Of a DNA stretch of 5,251 bases, positions 1 through 5,251 are shown one piece after another. A model generated the notes under the pieces. It was not told the DNA's origin. It made no database searches and saw nothing but the letters and a program-made list of their open reading frames with translations. The DNA is from Pseudomonadota bacterium. GTDB taxonomy: Bacteria; Pseudomonadota; Alphaproteobacteria; Rhizobiales; Xanthobacteraceae. Positions within the stretch are counted from its first letter, which is position 1. Every line of letters begins with the position of its first letter. The translations under genes were made by a program, and so were the position numbers. The DNA lies in the NCBI GenBank assembly GCA_023414975.1, contig JAEZMI010000252.1, positions 1-5,251 on the forward strand, given 5' to 3'.

Positions 1-4082
<4,082 letters not shown>

Positions 4083-4234
4083 CCCCGTATCTCCCTTCGG
4101 GTCTTGCTTGCGGCCTGCCGGAGACTTTCCGTTTACCGCAGGGCGCTCTCCCATGCGGATGCAGGCCGTTCTCATAATGACGCGAGTTATGGCCCCGCCA
4201 AGCGTTGCTTCCTGCGCTGCAGAGCGGCGGCCTC
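4083..4234 (-). other. Predicted 5' leader of gltB, with possible pairing over the Shine-Dalgarno
   Basis: This is the stretch between the predicted transcription start and the gltB ATG. GTCTCC at 4125-4120 can pair over six positions (one G-U) with GGAGAT at 4094-4089, which covers most of the AAGGGAG ribosome binding site; the loop is about 25 bases. A smaller alternative hairpin CCC-GAA-GGG also touches the site. A small stem CGCT-CTGC-AGCG lies at 4226-4215. The stretch GGGAGAG followed later by CCGAAGG recalls parts of the glycine riboswitch, but the rest of that consensus is absent. No known riboswitch is recognised. If gltB actually starts at 4154 or 4175, part of this leader would be coding. 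Confidence 0.35.
4091..4097 (-). promoter_or_regulatory. Ribosome binding site of gltB
   Basis: On the minus strand AAGGGAG is followed by 8 bases and then the ATG at 4082. This is a strong Shine-Dalgarno at normal spacing. It decides the start, since the two in-frame ATGs further upstream (4154 and 4175) and the next internal Met (codon 12) have no comparable site. Confidence 0.8.
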
Positions 4235-4239
4235 TCAAC

Positions 4240-4268
4240 ATGATAGGACAGCATGGCTTCCCTATCAA
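4240..4268 (-). promoter_or_regulatory. Predicted sigma-70-type promoter for gltB
   Basis: On the minus strand a -35 element TTGATA (4268-4263) is separated by exactly 17 bases from a -10 element TATCAT (4245-4240). Each differs from the consensus (TTGACA, TATAAT) at one position and the spacing is optimal. Transcription would start near 4234, giving a gltB leader of about 150 bases. This is a pattern match in otherwise GC-rich DNA and has not been tested. No sigma-54 -24/-12 element (GG-N10-GC in the right context) was found in the same region. Confidence 0.6.
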
Positions 4269-4356
4269 TCGCGAAGATGCCAGAATTGCCGCTCGCGCAC
4301 AAGCGTCGTTACATAGCCTGCCGCGGCGAATTTTGCGACTTGTTGCGGACAGGCCC

Positions 4357-4376
4357 CCGTTCCGCGCAACGAACGG
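4357..4376. repeat. Short inverted repeat CCGTTC / GAACGG
   Basis: CCGTTC (4357-4362) and GAACGG (4371-4376) form 6-base perfect arms around an 8-base loop. An overlapping, imperfect pair is GTTGCGGA (4342-4349) with TCCGCGCAAC (4361-4370), so the two foldings compete. It lies about 90 bases upstream of the predicted gltB -35 element, a position compatible with an activator site. A repeat this short can arise by chance in GC-rich DNA. Confidence 0.3.
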
Positions 4377-4442
4377 TAAGGCCACGTGATTCCGCACGCA
4401 ATGCTCTTGCCCGTGATCGGCCGCCATCCATCCGCCCCTTTT

Positions 4443-4473
4443 GCACCGGCGCCCGTGTCGGGGCCACCGGTGC
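4443..4473. repeat. Inverted repeat GCACCGG / CCGGTGC
   Basis: Seven-base perfect arms (4443-4449 and 4467-4473) are separated by 17 bases. The right arm also sits in the 8-base palindrome CACCGGTG (4465-4472). The arms resemble NtrC half-sites (TGCACC, GGTGCA), which is noteworthy upstream of a nitrogen-assimilation gene, but the spacing is far wider than the 17-base NtrC dyad. The function is unknown. Confidence 0.3.
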
Positions 4474-4558
4474 GGGCCGTGGCGTCGGGCTGCCCAAGGT
4501 CACGCGAGCCTCGCGCAAGTCTTAACGTGTGAGGTGCCCAAAGGGCGGTCGCCGAAGT

Positions 4559-4577
4559 CTCCCGCGCGTTGCGGGAG
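4559..4577. repeat. Perfect hairpin CTCCCGC-GCGTT-GCGGGAG
   Basis: Perfect 7-base arms with five G/C pairs surround a 5-base loop, 80 bases ahead of the plus-strand start codon. No T-run follows on the plus strand, so it is not a typical intrinsic terminator there. It could be an operator, or a structure in the leader of the exported-protein gene if transcription begins upstream of it. Confidence 0.4.
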
Positions 4578-4647
4578 CGGCCCCCACCCCCGTCGTCCCG
4601 TCCCTGCCGCAATCGCGCGCTGTTATGCCGCTTCGGAATATGTCCTC

Positions 4648-4652
4648 GGAGG
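4648..4652 (+). promoter_or_regulatory. Ribosome binding site of the exported-protein gene
   Basis: GGAGG lies 5 bases before the ATG at 4658. In-frame ATGs at 4625 and 4640 have no such site, and starting from them would place extra residues before the signal peptide. This selects 4658. Confidence 0.75.
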
Positions 4653-4657
4653 CCTCG

Positions 4658-5251
4658 ATGCCCGCCCCTCTGGTCCGCGCCCGGCCCCGCTCGCGGGACC
4701 TCCTCCTGGCTGCCGCCCTTGCGGTCGTCGCCGTGCCCGCGGCGGCGCAGCCTTACAACCGTCCTTACGGGCAACCCGTTGTCGTGCCGTATGTCGGTAT
4801 GGACCTGAACCAGTACTACGCGCCGGGTCCGGCCGATTACAACGCGCCGCCGGTCGGCCTGCCGCCGCAGGATGTCGAGCCCATGCTGCGCTCCATGGGC
4901 ATGAGCAATGTGAGCCCCGTGCAGGCCGGCGGCAATCTTTACGCGGTCGACGCGACCGATGCGGGCGGCATGCGCCAGCGCCTGCGCATCGACGTCAATA
5001 GCGGGCAGATCATCTCCATGATTCCGCTCGGCCCGGACACGAGCATGACCGGCTACGGCGCGGGCCCGCGCAGCAATGGCGGCTGGAACCCGCCGCCGGC
5101 GTCATTGAACGTGCCGAGCGGAATCGCGCCCTCGGGCGCCCAGCCGACACGGGCTCCGGCCCCCCTCGCGCTGCCGGCCCGGCCGCCGCTGCCTCCCACG
5201 CGCCAGCCGGAGCTCGCCGCCGTGCCGCCGGCCGCGCAAGCACCGGAAGCC
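4658..5251 (+). CDS. Exported protein of unknown function with PepSY-like segment and proline-rich tail; 3' end beyond the right edge
   Basis: The frame is open for 198 codons to the window end. Residues 1-30 form a Sec signal peptide: an arginine-rich start (RARPRSR), a hydrophobic core (LLLAAALAVVAVP), and a probable signal peptidase I cleavage at AAA|Q (30/31). There is no lipobox cysteine. Residues 31-66 are rich in Tyr, Pro and Asn. Residues 67-121 look like a small alpha/beta unit: a helix (VEPMLRSMG), a strand (NLYAVDATD), then RLRIDVNSGQIISM. This order and the V-D-x-x-(S/T)-G-x-I ending resemble PepSY-type periplasmic domains, but the match is by eye. From about 136 onwards the chain is Pro/Ala-rich and probably disordered, continuing past the window. 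It likely acts in the periplasm or envelope; I cannot name a specific function. Codon third positions in this frame are mostly G/C, unlike the competing frames. It is divergent from gltB with no evident functional tie. Confidence 0.85.
   Translation, partial: MPAPLVRARPRSRDLLLAAALAVVAVPAAAQPYNRPYGQPVVVPYVGMDLNQYYAPGPADYNAPPVGLPPQDVEPMLRSMGMSNVSPVQAGGNLYAVDATDAGGMRQRLRIDVNSGQIISMIPLGPDTSMTGYGAGPRSNGGWNPPPASLNVPSGIAPSGAQPTRAPAPLALPARPPLPPTRQPELAAVPPAAQAPEA

Larger units (their letters stand above)
4083..4657. other. Divergent intergenic region between gltB and the exported-protein gene
   Basis: These 575 bases lie between two gene starts facing away from each other. The left part (to about 4270) holds the gltB leader and promoter. 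The part from about 4320 to 4580 holds short inverted repeats listed separately. It is less strictly GC-biased than the coding regions, with runs such as AATTTTG near 4329. Short open frames cross it on both strands, but they show no ribosome binding site, give arginine/proline-rich or low-complexity translations, and overlap the gltB promoter, so none is called a gene. No tRNA, terminator or insertion sequence is seen. No convincing promoter was found for the plus-strand gene. Confidence 0.75.

Noticed and set aside
4083..4234. Glycine-riboswitch-like pieces (GGGAGAG and CCGAAGG) in the gltB leader
   Set aside because: The remaining conserved parts, such as the CTCTCAGG-type segment, are missing and the CCGAAGG is part of the Shine-Dalgarno region.
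4253..4525. Plus-strand 90-residue frame in the intergenic region
   Set aside because: It covers the gltB promoter and inverted repeats, has no Shine-Dalgarno, and its Arg-rich composition is typical of chance frames in GC-rich DNA.
4265..4774. Minus-strand 169-residue frame
   Set aside because: Low-complexity Gly/Arg-rich translation, antisense to the signal-peptide region of the exported-protein gene and across the intergenic region.
4441..5001. Plus-strand 186-residue frame overlapping the exported-protein gene
   Set aside because: Different frame from 4658; Arg/Ala/Pro/Cys-rich, no signal peptide or ribosome binding site. The 4658 frame has GGAGG, a signal peptide and coherent codon use.

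Overview
The window is a GC-rich, ordinary-looking chromosomal stretch. It holds two divergent genes, both cut by the window edges, with about 575 bases between them. The gltB protein is of the proteobacterial type, codon third positions are strongly G/C, and there is a well-formed Shine-Dalgarno sequence ahead of each start. Together these suggest an alphaproteobacterium, probably Hyphomicrobiales and possibly near Xanthobacteraceae. That placement is inferred from style and not from a search.

Positions 4082 down to 1, minus strand: gltB, the large (alpha) subunit of NADPH-dependent glutamate synthase (GOGAT). About 1360 residues are present in one unbroken frame, from the start codon into the C-terminal GXGXG beta-helix domain. 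Roughly the last 200 residues lie beyond the left edge. The catalytic cysteine, the glutaminase motifs, the FMN-barrel motifs and the three iron-sulfur cysteines are all visible. Because gltB almost never uses codons whose reverse complement is a stop, the opposite strand carries a very long artefactual open frame of about 1.4 kb in residues; it is not a gene.

Positions 4083-4657: the divergent intergenic region. It contains a good sigma-70-like promoter pointing into gltB (TTGATA, 17 bases, TATCAT), a leader of about 150 bases ending in a strong Shine-Dalgarno, a possible pairing that could hide this Shine-Dalgarno, and several short inverted repeats. No RNA gene or convincing small coding gene is seen.

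Positions 4658-5251, plus strand: the first 198 residues of an exported protein of unknown function. It has a Sec-type signal peptide, a short domain resembling PepSY, and a proline/alanine-rich tail running off the right edge.

GltB takes the amide of glutamine and puts it on 2-oxoglutarate, working with GltD (not in the window, presumably downstream of gltB to the left). The exported protein has no evident functional link to it; they share only the intergenic region. I see no mobile element, CRISPR array, tRNA/rRNA gene or novel multi-gene system here.
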